From assembly GCF_010093595.1 (NCBI RefSeq), contig NW_022985439.1:1870512-1934511 (forward strand): a DNA stretch of 64,000 nt, given 5' to 3'. The notes under the pieces are model-generated. The model was not told the DNA's origin. It saw nothing but the letters and a program-made list of their open reading frames with translations, and ran no database searches. The DNA comes from Mytilinidion resinicola (lineage: Eukaryota; Ascomycota; Dothideomycetes; Mytilinidiales; Mytilinidiaceae). Below, piece by piece: positions 1 through 10,340 of this stretch; the first letter of the stretch is position 1; every line of letters starts with the position of its first letter. A program made the position numbers and the translations under genes.

Positions 1-1
1 C

Positions 2-523
2 GGACCGACTTGGAAGGTAGAACCAGGCAACAACGATGACGATGGCGACATAATCCACGTGGAATCTCTAAACAAGATCCTACCTTTCTTACCGACGACC
101 GACTATGGAGCATCCAATGTCAACTGCAAGGCTACGTGGGAGCAAATGCAGGTAGCGAGCCCGCCTTGCAAGGCCATCCAGATAGCGAGGATCTGGGAAG
201 CTCCTCTGGTCCTTCGAGATGAGACTGGGGTCCGCATGGGACAGTTGGTGAGGGTGATTGCGTCGTTGGAGCGGGCCCACCGTGCTGCAGAGGCTGCAGC
301 GAGGGCTAGAGCAGATGCAAGAGCCGAAGAGGAACGAATCGCAGCGCGTACGAGGGGTCGTAGGACTGGTGTGTATTTTCCTGTGTATTCGCCTAGGAGC
401 CCCACCTCCTATTCGGGTTATCAGCCTCACTCGCCTAAGAGAGGGGGAGGTAAAGCTGCAAAACCAGGTGGTCGCTGTGGGGACGAAGTGGATGGCCCGC
501 CGGGCAATCCGTGGGTTGAGTGA
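2..523 (+). CDS. 3' end of an unidentified gene (partial)
   Basis: A reading frame is open from the left window edge (frame 2) to a stop at 523, so this is most likely the C-terminal part of a gene that starts outside the window. The visible part is about 173 residues. It has an acidic stretch (NDDDGD) near the edge, a region containing conserved-looking Trp and Cys residues, then an Ala/Arg/Glu-rich, probably helical segment (AAARARADARAEEERIAARTR) and a basic, Pro/Ser/Tyr/Gly-rich tail. No domain is recognised. It could also be a chance open frame, because the tail is low in complexity. No intron border is obvious. Confidence 0.35.
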   Translation, partial: GPTWKVEPGNNDDDGDIIHVESLNKILPFLPTTDYGASNVNCKATWEQMQVASPPCKAIQIARIWEAPLVLRDETGVRMGQLVRVIASLERAHRAAEAAARARADARAEEERIAARTRGRRTGVYFPVYSPRSPTSYSGYQPHSPKRGGGKAAKPGGRCGDEVDGPPGNPWVE

Positions 524-864
524 GCTGGGTAGGTGTATGAGAGTCTGGGGGTTGTGCTACTTTATGAGGAGCATAAAGGCGGATTTGACAGTGTTGACAC
601 CGACCATCGATAGGCCCACGGATTCATGTTGTTCACTCGTCAAGGGACTTTTCAGTCGGGGATGGAGACGAGAGTAGAAGTTGAATGGCTAGCCTTTCGA
701 TAGACACGAAAACGTCCAAAGATATCCTACCTGAAATACCTACCAGTGGACTGTGACACATATGATGAGCGTGAGTTCTCTCAAATCCTAGTGTAATGAG
801 AGGCGAAAGTGAGTTCAGCATGCTCCACCTAAGTTACTCGCCCTTATTCCGATTCCATATCTCA
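524..864. other. intergenic, nothing recognised
   Basis: The stretch between the partial gene and the small membrane-protein gene holds no frame, repeat or RNA gene that can be supported. Confidence 0.4.
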
Positions 865-1395
865 TTACAAGAACAAAAGTTTAACTAGAGTACTGCAGAA
901 ACTCAGCAAAACCACAATAGAAGCACCCCATAGAAGCGTGCGCGCCGTGGCTAAAAGCTCGCTCGGGTCAAAGACAACGCCCAAGAAGAGAGGGAAAGTG
1001 ACCGCAGCCACATACGTCCAGCGAACCCTGTTGAAGAATAAGACAGGAGCGAGCACCCACGGCAAATACGTCCAGAAGAACCGCTGGCACTCCCAAAGGA
1101 AGGTTCCGACAGTTACGAGAAAAGCACTGCCGTCCAAGATCTTTGTGATCCAAAATCTGTCGTATTCTGGACGGCGCAGCTCCCATTGTGGCATGAATGC
1201 GGACATATAGAGCTCAACCAAAAGTAGGGAGATTTCGAGCACCACTGCGATCATTGTCACAATTGGGAGAATACCCCCAAGCGCATGAAGGAAGTTATCT
1301 CTTAGATCTCTCGGTGCAGAACGAACGCGTTGCGCGAACAAATGAGCGCATTGCTGGAGCCAACCACCGCGCCGCTCGAGCTCAGCCGCACTCAT
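865..1395 (-). CDS. small multi-pass membrane protein, unknown function
   Basis: An uninterrupted frame of 176 residues with an ATG start. After a hydrophilic N-terminus of about 35 residues come four or five strongly hydrophobic segments (around residues 36-66, 86-100, 108-123, 127-143 and 152-176). The protein ends inside the last hydrophobic segment (LVKLLFL), which is unusual. No family is recognised. Several Trp/Arg pairs (FFWTYLPW, RVRWTY) flank the segments as expected for membrane interfaces. Position in the membrane is inferred from hydrophobicity only. The antisense frames over it look like shadows. Confidence 0.5.
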   Translation of the reverse strand: MSAAELERRGGWLQQCAHLFAQRVRSAPRDLRDNFLHALGGILPIVTMIAVVLEISLLLVELYMSAFMPQWELRRPEYDRFWITKILDGSAFLVTVGTFLWECQRFFWTYLPWVLAPVLFFNRVRWTYVAAVTFPLFLGVVFDPSELLATARTLLWGASIVVLLSFCSTLVKLLFL

Positions 1396-1834
1396 CCCCG
1401 TAAAAAAGGCCGGAGTCCTGTCGCTCTTCTAACTCGAACTATCCAGCAACGGGATCCACGTTGTAGCATCTTTCGTTGAACTAAGAACATCCCGTTTTAG
1501 TTCGTCGATGATGTTAGCAATCAAGGCTTCGTGGTGCCACAGAATTTCCAAGTGGGAGCTTAGATTTAAGCGCTTGAAGTTGAACCATTTGTAGCCCTAG
1601 ACGTCTTCGTTGAATCAGCCATGCCTGACATAGAACCTGGGGTTCCTGTTATCCCATCCGCGGTCTACGAATATGTTGTCGTCCATGGTGTTCTCTTAGG
1701 ATTTCAGCGAGCTCTGAAATGACTACTAGTAAAATCTGTGAAGGGGTGTTGATAGAACGCAAATAATCAGAATAATGCGGCTGTTCTATTGTAAGTCTTG
1801 GAAGTCAATTCATGAGGAGAGCTTGGGTTTTGTT
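1396..1834. other. intergenic, nothing recognised
   Basis: No supported gene. It may contain the promoter of the membrane-protein gene on the minus strand. Confidence 0.35.
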
Positions 1835-2090
1835 TTAGGGGTTTCTGGGTATACTGTAATGTGTTCGTGCTTCAAAAAACTTTAGGCCATTAACAAAGGC
1901 CGTCTTGCCCGCCCGGCGGATGAAAAAGGGCAACATAGGCAGCATCAAAGGCCCTGCCAACAACCCAAACACAAAGTAGACCAAGAACCGCAGGCCAACT
2001 ACCCTCGATACAAACACACCATCTACCTCACCACAAGGGTCACGTTCGCCATCTTCATTGTCATCTCAATTTCTCATTACTACTATCAGA
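1835..2090 (-). pseudogene. fragment of a membrane protein, minus strand
   Basis: On the minus strand a frame reads an acidic segment (DDNEDGERD), then a long hydrophobic segment rich in Leu, Phe and Pro, then a basic tail (FFIRRAGK) and a stop. Just upstream, in another frame, lies a matching acidic stretch (DSDSSNEK), so a one-base shift or an undetected intron separates the two. No ATG is available for the open part. It is either the last exon of a gene that overlaps the opposite-strand fragment at 2098-2436 or a decayed remnant. Confidence 0.25.
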
Positions 2091-2097
2091 ATCAACC

Positions 2098-2436
2098 ACA
2101 GTCCTTCCCTACCTAATCTATAGCGACTTAACACTATTTCACTCCCTACTACCAAACTCCCTATCAAGCCCACACCATGCGCCCACCAACCCTCCAATCC
2201 TCCACTTCGCCCTCCTCTCCCTCCCTGAAGCCCTCCTCTTCCTCTTCATCGCCACCAGCGGCCTCTCCCTCTCCATTGCGCTCTCAAAGCTCTCAGGAAC
2301 CGCTGCCCTAGATCTCCTGCGCGATACCAATTCATTAACCCGATACGACACAGGCAACGCATTCATAGCCTGGAACCTCGGCTATCTCTCTGAGCGCAAC
2401 CTTTTCGCGTGGCAAAAGGGAGTTTACAACTGGTAG
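2098..2436 (+). pseudogene. C-terminal fragment of a membrane protein, plus strand
   Basis: The plus-strand frame ending at the stop 2434-2436 reads like coding sequence: a Leu/Pro-rich start, one strong hydrophobic segment (EALLFLFIATSGLSLSI), then a soluble tail ending ERNLFAWQKGVYNW. A further plausible membrane segment lies upstream around 2010-2090 in a different frame (YPRYKHTIYLTTRVTFAIF). No start codon or clean splice join links them, so the gene is incomplete or frameshifted. It overlaps the minus-strand fragment, and only one of the two may be real. Confidence 0.3.
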
Positions 2437-3105
2437 GCTACGCTGATGAGCCGGTTTTGGTGGCTCGTGGGGGTTTTTCGTTGTCAATCTGGCGAGGAAT
2501 TTGGTTTGGAGGGCTGGGTTGGGTGGGGTGTAATTAGGTTCCTCGAATGCTTTCGGGGAGGGGATGCTGTTAGAGTTGTAGTGCTGGTGTGCATGATGAG
2601 GCGGGCTGAGAGGCTAGAGCCCAGACACGGGCTGCGGCGGAGGATGCTGATGAGGGGTTGGACTGGAGGGGGAGGCGGCCGGATGTCAGTCTTTTCGGAG
2701 ATCCGAGTTGATGGAGATGGTTAGAGATGAGCTTCCATGGGGCATGTGGTTTGGCCATGCGGTGTTGGGACTCAAGACCCTATACAGTCAGATAGGAGAA
2801 TTTGGAACGGGGTACAAGACAAGCTGTAACGCGGAACGTGGTGAGAGGCCGAAGAGGGCACTTGTGAAAATGTTAGTATGTAATCAGACCCTCTTGCAAG
2901 GGTATGCGATGCTCATCTCAACTTTTAGTAGAAGAGCTTAATACAACACATAATTCATCCATTCTCATTTCCTACTGATGAAATGACTAAGCGGCGATGA
3001 TAGCGAAAGGAAAGCAGGCGTAACAACCTTACCAATTCATGTGATCCATCTCGGGATCCAGAGTCACTGTATCCCCGACTTTGATCTATCTTTCCATCAT
3101 TTACG
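2437..3105. other. intergenic, nothing recognised
   Basis: G-rich on the plus strand in its first half. The short frames here are not convincing and no repeat is visible. Confidence 0.4.
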
Positions 3106-5554
3106 TCACGCGTGGCGAAGCTTGCTCAAATCTAGTAATCCACATCCCTCACAGATACAATGCCTCCTGTAATCATCCTCTGGGTAAGGTGGCTCCTTCA
3201 CCTGGTTTCTGACCTCCACCGCAATCGATTCAACGGCATCGAGCACCACCTTCACAAATTCGGGGTTTGCAACTTGTAGGGTGACCTTGATCGGTTCCCT
3301 AGTACTAGTGTCTTTCAGAGGCGAATCATGAATTTCCGACGTCCACAGGGATCTGATAGCCGTAGCCTCTGCTGCAGAGATCAAGGGCGCGGTAGCAGTG
3401 TCGGGTGATGGCTTGGACAGAGCATCTAGGAAGCCGTCGATGTCGGTAATGACGAGACCGTTCTTCGAAGAAGGGAGTTCTGAGCCGGAGATCTGCGGCG
3501 CGACGGTGACGAAGGCGTATTGGAAGCCGATAGCGTTGAACCCTTCAAGCCCGCCCTTCCGTTGAAAGGCAATTGCGGTCCATTCTCCCAGCTTTGGGAC
3601 GTGGAAAGTGCCGAACCCGCCGCAGCGGTGACTGGTGCTGGAGTTTGTAAGGGTGGGTGCTAGAGGGTTGATTTTGTAATCAGGCTTGAAAAGAGTCAGC
3701 GATGGGTGTTTTTCAACAAGGTAAGAATGCAAGTCTGAAGATTTGGCCTCAAAGCAAGGAAGAATGTATATACATCAAATCTTATCATATCAAGAAGCGA
3801 AGCGCCCCAATTGAGAATAGAAAGACGAATAGACCTCGAAACGTACCGTAGGACCCACAGCAAGAGAGGCTGCAACAAATTTACTATCCGCCCCATTTTC
3901 CGTGTAATGACCGAAGTACACGCCACGCAATATGCGTGCAATTGTACACACGACGTGATTTAGTGGAGCCCATGCGTCACGAATGTCTAGCAGTCTCCTT
4001 ACGTGTACAGACATGCTCAAATCTTCGCGAAGCTTGTCACACATATTTTGGAATGCAGCATCGGGACCAGCCGTCATATCAGTGTCGCTCTCTTCGAGCC
4101 CGAGCCGCAGAATCTGAGAGACTGGCGACATGCGTCCGGGTCTGGTGACAGGAAGGTGGAGAGAAGACGCAGACTTCGTATCAGTAGCGAAAAAGGATAT
4201 AAAAAGATCCGTGTGAAGCAACTCAGAAACATTAGATCCGGCTATTGCAGAGACGGCAGACTGCAAGTCGAGCTGTGGCATGTGCATGAGAACGAGTTCC
4301 TTCAGCGTCTTGCAGCTCGACACCAACGCTTTCAAGTCTTCGCCAGTGATTTGGCACATGGACACGTCTAAAGACGTTACGGTCGAGGTGACTTCAAGGT
4401 CCTCAAGTAAATGGAGAATCGCGGTGTTTGGCAACCTTGAGAAGGGACTCAAATCGATCTTGGACGCCCCTCGAAATGCCTTTCGAAAGAAAGAAACACC
4501 GCCAGGGTATTTTGAAGGGAAGTCATCATCCAAGACTTGGAGAAGAGCCTTTCGAGCCATTGCTGTGAAATCAGGGAGAGCTTCGGCGTCGTTGATCCAA
4601 GTGTCGTGTTCAGGGTCCTCAAGTGCCGTTTGAAACATACGCTGAAATGAAAGTGTACGGAGGTCTGTTATAGAGCTTGCCGATGATTTCGGTGCAACTT
4701 CCGGTACAGCTAAATCATTCAGGTAGCCTGGAAAATCGGCACGGTCCCTCCACATCTCTTGTGGCCATGTTTCGTCGAGCGTTTCTTTAGGAATGAGTGG
4801 TCTCACGTCGCATCTCTCCAATGCTGGGTCCGCTTTCAATGGCTCATCGTAGTATCCCTTGACATATTCTTTGGCTGTCAGAGGAGTCAAACGAGGAGCT
4901 CGCCTAGGCTGTTCATTATCTTCTTGTTCCTCACTACCATTGGTGTCGGGGTAAGGGTTTTCATAGTCTTCGTAACCATGAAGCGTCGCAAACTGACAAT
5001 CCAAATTTACGAAGCAGTAGCGGATTTGATCCAGATCCGTAATATCGAGGACTGTGATTCCATCGTTGTTGTCAACCTCATCTAGCTTGGTGTTGAATCG
5101 CTCTACGTGCACGGACTTGGCGTAATACGGAGGAAGACACGAGGCGCCAAGTACAAGGCAGGTAACGATGAACGGGAAAGGCTGCGGACCGCATCTACTG
5201 CCCCGAGCTGGCTTGTTGTTCCAAGTGACTTCGTCAAGTGTCGTAGCATGCTTGAGGTCATGGAGTAGTAATGTGCGATTGGCCGGTGAGGAGAAGACTT
5301 GGAGTAGTAATGTGCGATTGGCCGGTGAGGAGAAGACTTGGTAGAGGAAGTCACAGTCTTCAGGAAGTAGTCAGTCTAAGAAGCGTCATGGACTGGAGAT
5401 AGCCTGAACACGAGGGCAGATCTGGAAACTCAAGCTCGGGATACTTACGTTGAGGCGTAAAATAGCCATAAGACCACTGATTGTGGACGACAGCCAGTAC
5501 ACGATACCGATGCTTGATCTTCGCTATCACGAACACTTGATGTCGTTGTCCCAT
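3106..5554 (-). CDS. LRR-like fungal protein with MGQRHQ N-terminus
   Basis: Three exons are inferred: 5554-5449, 5357-3847 and 3747-3106. Donors GTAAGT and GTACGT and the phases fit, giving about 752 residues. It starts MGQRHQVFVIAKI..YRVLAVVHNQW, a signature I recognise from a widespread uncharacterised fungal family, followed by PFPFIVTCLVLGAS and the family motif DNNDGITVLDITD. Residues about 340-430 look like degenerate leucine-rich repeats (SLDVSMCQITGEDLKAL, LKELVLMHMPQL). The C-terminus carries a Cys cluster (CICEGCGLLD). The function is unknown; a protein-interaction role is inferred from the LRR-like part. An in-frame 39-base tandem duplication lies near the start of exon 2. The gene looks intact, with no stop in the inferred joins. 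Confidence 0.7.
5262..5339 (-). repeat. perfect 39-bp tandem duplication inside the LRR-like gene
   Basis: Two identical 39-base units (5262-5300 and 5301-5339) lie head to tail in exon 2 of the LRR-like gene. Being 13 codons long the duplication keeps the frame and repeats the peptide QVFSSPANRTLLL. Perfect identity points to a recent event. Confidence 0.9.
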
Positions 5555-6063
5555 ACTGATGGCGAGCTCGGCTTTGTTTTGGACGCTTCCCGAGATCAGA
5601 AAGGAGTGCCTAGGTACTTATCTGAAAGCCAATAACGCCCATGTTACACGGGAGCTCGCTCCTGGGACTGTTGCCTGAAATCTAAAACGCAATGTCGGGA
5701 TCCCGCATATGCGAGGGAGGGATCGGTGACAGTCTTTGTGACTGTTATTGGTAACTATGCGATGATCACGGGAGGTTTCCGGCGAAGATGGTAAGGGTAA
5801 AGCCATCATAGTTGGGTGAGGCAATTGCCATTGGCCGCTCCACTGCTACACGAACTCTCGGGCTGTATCCTTCGCCCCGACTAAGCTCTGGACGTATTTG
5901 AATTTAGAAAACCTTGAAGCACCACAAGCCGCGGCCGGAAAGTGTATACAAACCTATCAGGCCTTCGTAAGATACTCAATGCACGTGATGCTTGACGGTC
6001 ACAAGTGACAAGAATAGTAGATTTAAGGCCGTCCAAGAAAGTGACTGAACGCAACTCTATTGT
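5555..6063. other. intergenic, nothing recognised
   Basis: It holds the upstream region of the LRR-like gene and the 3' side of the thioesterase gene, both on the minus strand. No frame or repeat can be supported. Confidence 0.4.
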
Positions 6064-6666
6064 TCAAATCTTCGGCGTACCCTTCATCCTGACCCACAGG
6101 CCCTCGCCCTTCACCAAGACCTCACCTTTCGCATTCTTGACCACACAACTCAGTTCTATCTTCTTGCCTAGGTCGTTCACTTCTGTTTCGAAACCTATAA
6201 CGCCAGGACAAGGCACGGGGCGAAGATACTTGATATTCAGCCACGCTGTCGCCATCCAGCCGGCCAGTTCAAGCTCCTTCTCCTCGCCCTCGTCTTCCAG
6301 ACTATCCCGGCCATCAACAAGCTCCCCATTGTGTTTTGCAACGCATAGCATGCCCCATGCCAGCGCTTCGTCTACGAGTGTGGACATGGCGCCGGCGTGC
6401 ATCATCCCCGGGAATCCCATCAGGCCCGGACCGCATGTGACGAGGGTTGCGGCATCTGTGACCAAGCCGTCGGGTGTGGAGGGCTTCTTGTAAAATTCGT
6501 ACCAATGGCGCACGCCGTCGTTGCTGCGCATCGTCTTGCGGTTGAAACAGTCCTGGTTGGCCGTCGCGGTCAGACGGCTGCCACGAATAGAGGCGGTCCA
6601 TTGAGGATCGGAGAAGAGGTGGAGGGCCCACGGGAGGGACTTGAAGGGTTCGGGGGAGATGGGCAT
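6064..6666 (-). CDS. hot-dog fold acyl-CoA thioesterase-like protein
   Basis: A single exon of 200 residues with an ATG start. The core reads GFPGMMHAGAMSTLVDEALAWGM (about residues 83-105), the typical hot-dog helix signature of PaaI/4HBT-type thioesterases, with His in the usual catalytic neighbourhood and Asp/Glu following (VDEAL). Downstream TAWLNIKYLRPVPCPG and the final strands LSCVVKNAKGEVLVKGEGLWV complete the fold. Family members cleave acyl-CoA thioesters; the substrate cannot be read from the sequence. No N-terminal transit peptide is obvious. An acidic insertion (LEDEGEEKELE) sits between helix and strand. Length is normal for fungal members. Confidence 0.8.
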   Translation of the reverse strand: MPISPEPFKSLPWALHLFSDPQWTASIRGSRLTATANQDCFNRKTMRSNDGVRHWYEFYKKPSTPDGLVTDAATLVTCGPGLMGFPGMMHAGAMSTLVDEALAWGMLCVAKHNGELVDGRDSLEDEGEEKELELAGWMATAWLNIKYLRPVPCPGVIGFETEVNDLGKKIELSCVVKNAKGEVLVKGEGLWVRMKGTPKI

Positions 6667-7533
6667 TGTTGTAGATAGGGATGTGTGGTTGATGGCGATC
6701 GTGGTTTTAGGCGTTAATGATGAGAACGCGGGGGTGAGGATATCTATATATGTTATGGCAAGTCCATTGCTTCATCCTAGCTCGTCAGGTCTCGTCATGA
6801 TGCGTCGTGCGTTCAGTTTTGGCGGCATAGATAGACACTACGGCACAGGCTGAGTCTGGGAGCTAGGAGTAGCGGGGATGCTCAGCGGTTGCTGCAAAAG
6901 GTTCGCCTTCCGAACAGAGGCACGTAAGACTTTGTTGCAGTTAGATTGACTCCATGCCTGGAAAGAACATGCTAATGCCGAAACGATAGCATAAATGTGT
7001 GGCTTCGACAAAGCGCAGAACTTCTTTGGTCCGTGAGGATGTAGATGGATGACTAAGCGGCGCTACCCTGTGAGGCTCAATATCAAGCTTCAGGCGTTCC
7101 TCACATCAGCACGGCAACTATTCGTGTGAGAACATAGTAGCTCTTGAAGACCTCTACTGTCATGCTATAGAAAATGGTGGAAGTGTTCCTACTTTCTCGC
7201 TGTCCGACACCAGGTCACCCCATAAGTCTCTATGTTACCTAAAATAGAGACGGTCTCTCCTCTCCAAGCAAATCTAACAGCTCGAGAGCCGTTTGCTTTC
7301 ATCATCTGAACTCAAGACTCATCTGGAAAGAGGGAATGAGAATTGAATCGCTTCGGTCAATGAGCTTCCAGGGGAATGTCACTCATAGCCTACCCTTTCA
7401 AACCTGGTCGCTTCTACGTGGTATGGTCCTATGGCATTAAGATATTCTGTGTCCCACTCCTGGCTCTACCAAATACACAGCTAAGAGAATACCGTTATGA
7501 AGCCTGAAACGCCATGCCGATAAGAAATAATGC
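6667..7533. other. intergenic, nothing recognised
   Basis: Upstream region of the thioesterase gene and downstream region of the Hsp70-like gene. No supported frame, RNA gene or repeat is visible. Confidence 0.4.
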
Positions 7534-9767
7534 CTAAGATGTCGCCAAGTCCTCTTTATAGTCGGCTTCGGTGAACGCCACGGGCTTGTCTTTGTAGAAC
7601 ACGCGAAACTGCAATTTGGCCGTGTCCAGTCTCACTACCAGATGAAAGGTAGCAGCTCTGTACTTCTGTTTAGTCTCAGGGTTGCGGAAGCTCTTTTCAT
7701 GCCACAGCTTGTCGCAGTCGATGCCATACTCGACTATGCACAACAGCTTAACACCTGTGAATTGGCCAAGTTAAGTTCATTACCCCTCTTAACGTTCTCG
7801 TACGATGACTTACTGGGCTCCCTTCTCGAAGGTGCATGCTGATCGGGACAGAAAAACAGCTCTTGCGAGAAATTACGTATGCCTTTGTCCCAGTACCCTA
7901 CCTGCACATCGGAAGCTATTTGCGTCCTGAGAAACTTCCCAACTTCGATTCTTTGACCCTGCGCAAATGCTGTCAGCAAACCCAACTTGCACATCTGGAG
8001 GATGAATCTGAGTCACCAACTAGACGTACCTTCCGGAGTAGCCACTCCATCTGGCCTTTGGCATACCAGTTTCCGTCCGGTAAGCGTCTCCGGTCTTTGG
8101 CCAAGTGCTTACTAGAGTCGAACGGTATGCACATAGATGTTCCGTAGTTGTGGCGTGCTATGCGCGCTGTGACTGTTCTTCTTTGGGGGGTTTCTTGTGT
8201 GGCCGTGGTCGCGTTTTCAAGCCCCCATATAGTGGCTCCTCTACATATGGCTGACCAGCTGCGAGAATTAACGAGGATGAACTCAACAAGCGATAGCGGC
8301 CAACACCTACGCTCCAATGACTTGTAGTACACCAACTCCGTCGCCACCATGCGCGTTTTTGAGTCTTTGGTACATGTACTTGTTGGCGCCAAATCCGCCG
8401 ACCAACAGGACCGCCTTAACCTTCTGCCCTTTTTCCTGAACCTCCTCGATTTGCTTGTCGACCAAAGTCACGATCTGGTTGATAACATGGTCAAATACAG
8501 TCCGTAAGAGGTTGCTGTGGTTCTCGTCAGCTGAAATTACCTAACAGTCACGCTTCTCCCTGGCTCACGGCTTTAACCTGATGGTATCATCCTCGATGCC
8601 TTCATCTGGATTATCTTCTACGCCTGGAAGATCTACGGAGAACTCTTTATTATCGCCAGTATAGCATCTCTTTACTGACACTTCAAACTCTTTCATCATC
8701 CTTTTCTTTGCCTTTTCCCGGATTGTGTTGTAGTCGCCTTCGCCAACCACCGTCTTGACGTATTTCTCGAAGGCTGCATCGACGAACACCGATCCACACA
8801 GGTCCCCTAGCCCAATTGTCAGTAGTTGTCAATTTGGTTGCTTAAGTTCATACCGTCGCCTACTGCGCACTCTTCCATTTGCATAGGATTGACACCGGTA
8901 ACTTTGTAGCTGATGAGGTCCTGGAGTTTATCAGCAGGAAACACACAGATTTTCTATCGCTGCGCTCACCACTGTGCCCCCGCCCGCATCGCACACTACG
9001 AAGGCGTCTCCGACCTGATTGAATTAGCTGAAAATTCACAAGGCCCTGCGGGATATAAGTACCTGCATAGTCTTTTCTTCGTCATTCTTATCTTTCATTA
9101 CGGCTAGTGCCGCAGCCTCTGGCTCTGACACCAACGACAGGTTCTTCGGCAGCCCGGCAGCCAGCGCAACCTTCTCTGTCTTCTCTTTTGCTGCCGGCGA
9201 CCATATGGCAGGGACAGTTAGCACCACTTTGAGACTGTACAGGGATTCCCAGTCGTCTCCCTTCATCCTCCGGATATCGTCTCGGGTATATTCCCAAACG
9301 AGGCGCAAGTAATCTGCGGCGACGTCTTCGGCGGTCTTTTGGAGGCTACTCAAGAGGGAACTAGACGCGACTACAGGCTCAGCCTTGTTGCGCAACTTGT
9401 GCTCTGGGTCCAGCAGTATCTTGAACCACTTGAAACTGCTTTTCTCGGTCATCTCCACATTGTAGCCCCAGTTGTTCGGCTTGCCGTCCTTGTACGATAT
9501 AGCCGTTGGAACCTTCTCGGCGCTGGCGACAAGCGAGCCAGGATTCTGTAAAAAGTGAGAAGAGCAACTACAAGATTCAACACTCTTTGTCTACCGGCCA
9601 GTCTGTAATGAGGCGGACATTCTGGTTGCCACCGCTCACGACCCAGGATACCCCAGAATGCCTACACATGAGCGAATATGAGCACCAAACATCTTTCCCC
9701 GTTCTTCGAAGTTCATCAAGACCTACGTTGTACCAAAATCTATTCCAACAACAATCTCAGCCGCCAT
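7534..9767 (-). CDS. Hsp70-like (HSPA12-type) ATPase-domain protein
   Basis: Ten exons are inferred with consistent phases: 9767-9727, 9661-9595, 9545-9063, 9014-8970, 8920-8854, 8806-8569, 8514-8311, 8258-8030, 7958-7814 and 7754-7534, giving about 579 residues. Actin/Hsp70 ATPase motifs are present: phosphate-1 VVGIDFGTT (residues 6-14), LTVPAIW and SEPEAAALA, phosphate-2 CDAGGGT (about 205-211) and the adenosine motif LLVGGFGANKY. The C-terminal part follows the divergent fungal Hsp70-like family (RIARHNYG, later KLLCIVEYGID) and lacks a canonical DnaK substrate domain, as in HSPA12 proteins. It probably binds ATP; clients are unknown. The only ambiguous join is exon 6 to 7, where a CACAG acceptor keeps the frame. 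Confidence 0.8.
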
Positions 9768-10340
9768 AACTAGTCTCTTTAGCAGTTGTGGGGATAATGC
9801 GGAAGGTTGGATGTGTGCTGAGGATCCGGGTTTCAGGGTCAAGTAGCGTAGACACAATCTCGCCGTGTTGCTTACAATTCCCAGCTCCACATTGGCAAGG
9901 CTCCCACATCTTCACATGTTGCTTCACATGCTGCTTCACCACCATTGGGGATTTGCGGACATCCTATGAAACCATCGCTTATTATCGACAGATCCGGCGC
10001 AGATTTAGTAAAAGCGGCAACATTCTGGACCCTCAGCCTGGTGCTGCCCACAAGGCTGAATTATGTATGCAACCCTGATCGGCGTACGGCAACATGTCGT
10101 GTATCATTGATTTGTGCTTTTTCGAAAGCTTTCCAAGGATATAGTGACTTGGGCTCACAGCTGTCTCACTTCGTATTTCCCTTTTGCCGGAAGCCTAATG
10201 CGGAGCCTGAGTTCTCAGCCTCTTTTGGTCATCTAACGGGAGTTATCTATATGTATGTGTCAGCTTCATTGAATTTGCTCTTGCTCCATTCGTTCGTCAA
10301 CATCGGATACACCAATTCCGTACCAGTTCAATCATCAAAC
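9768..10340. promoter_or_regulatory. divergent upstream region of Hsp70-like and GTPase genes
   Basis: The region lies between the start of the Hsp70-like gene (minus) and the start of the AIG1-like GTPase gene (plus), so it must hold both promoters. A short tandem motif (ACATGTTGCTTC followed by ACATGCTGCTTC, around 9914-9940) is visible. No individual site can be assigned. Confidence 0.4.

Noticed and set aside
2139..2366. A 75-residue Arg-rich minus-strand frame
   Set aside because: Composition is the shadow of the Leu/Ser-rich plus-strand frame.
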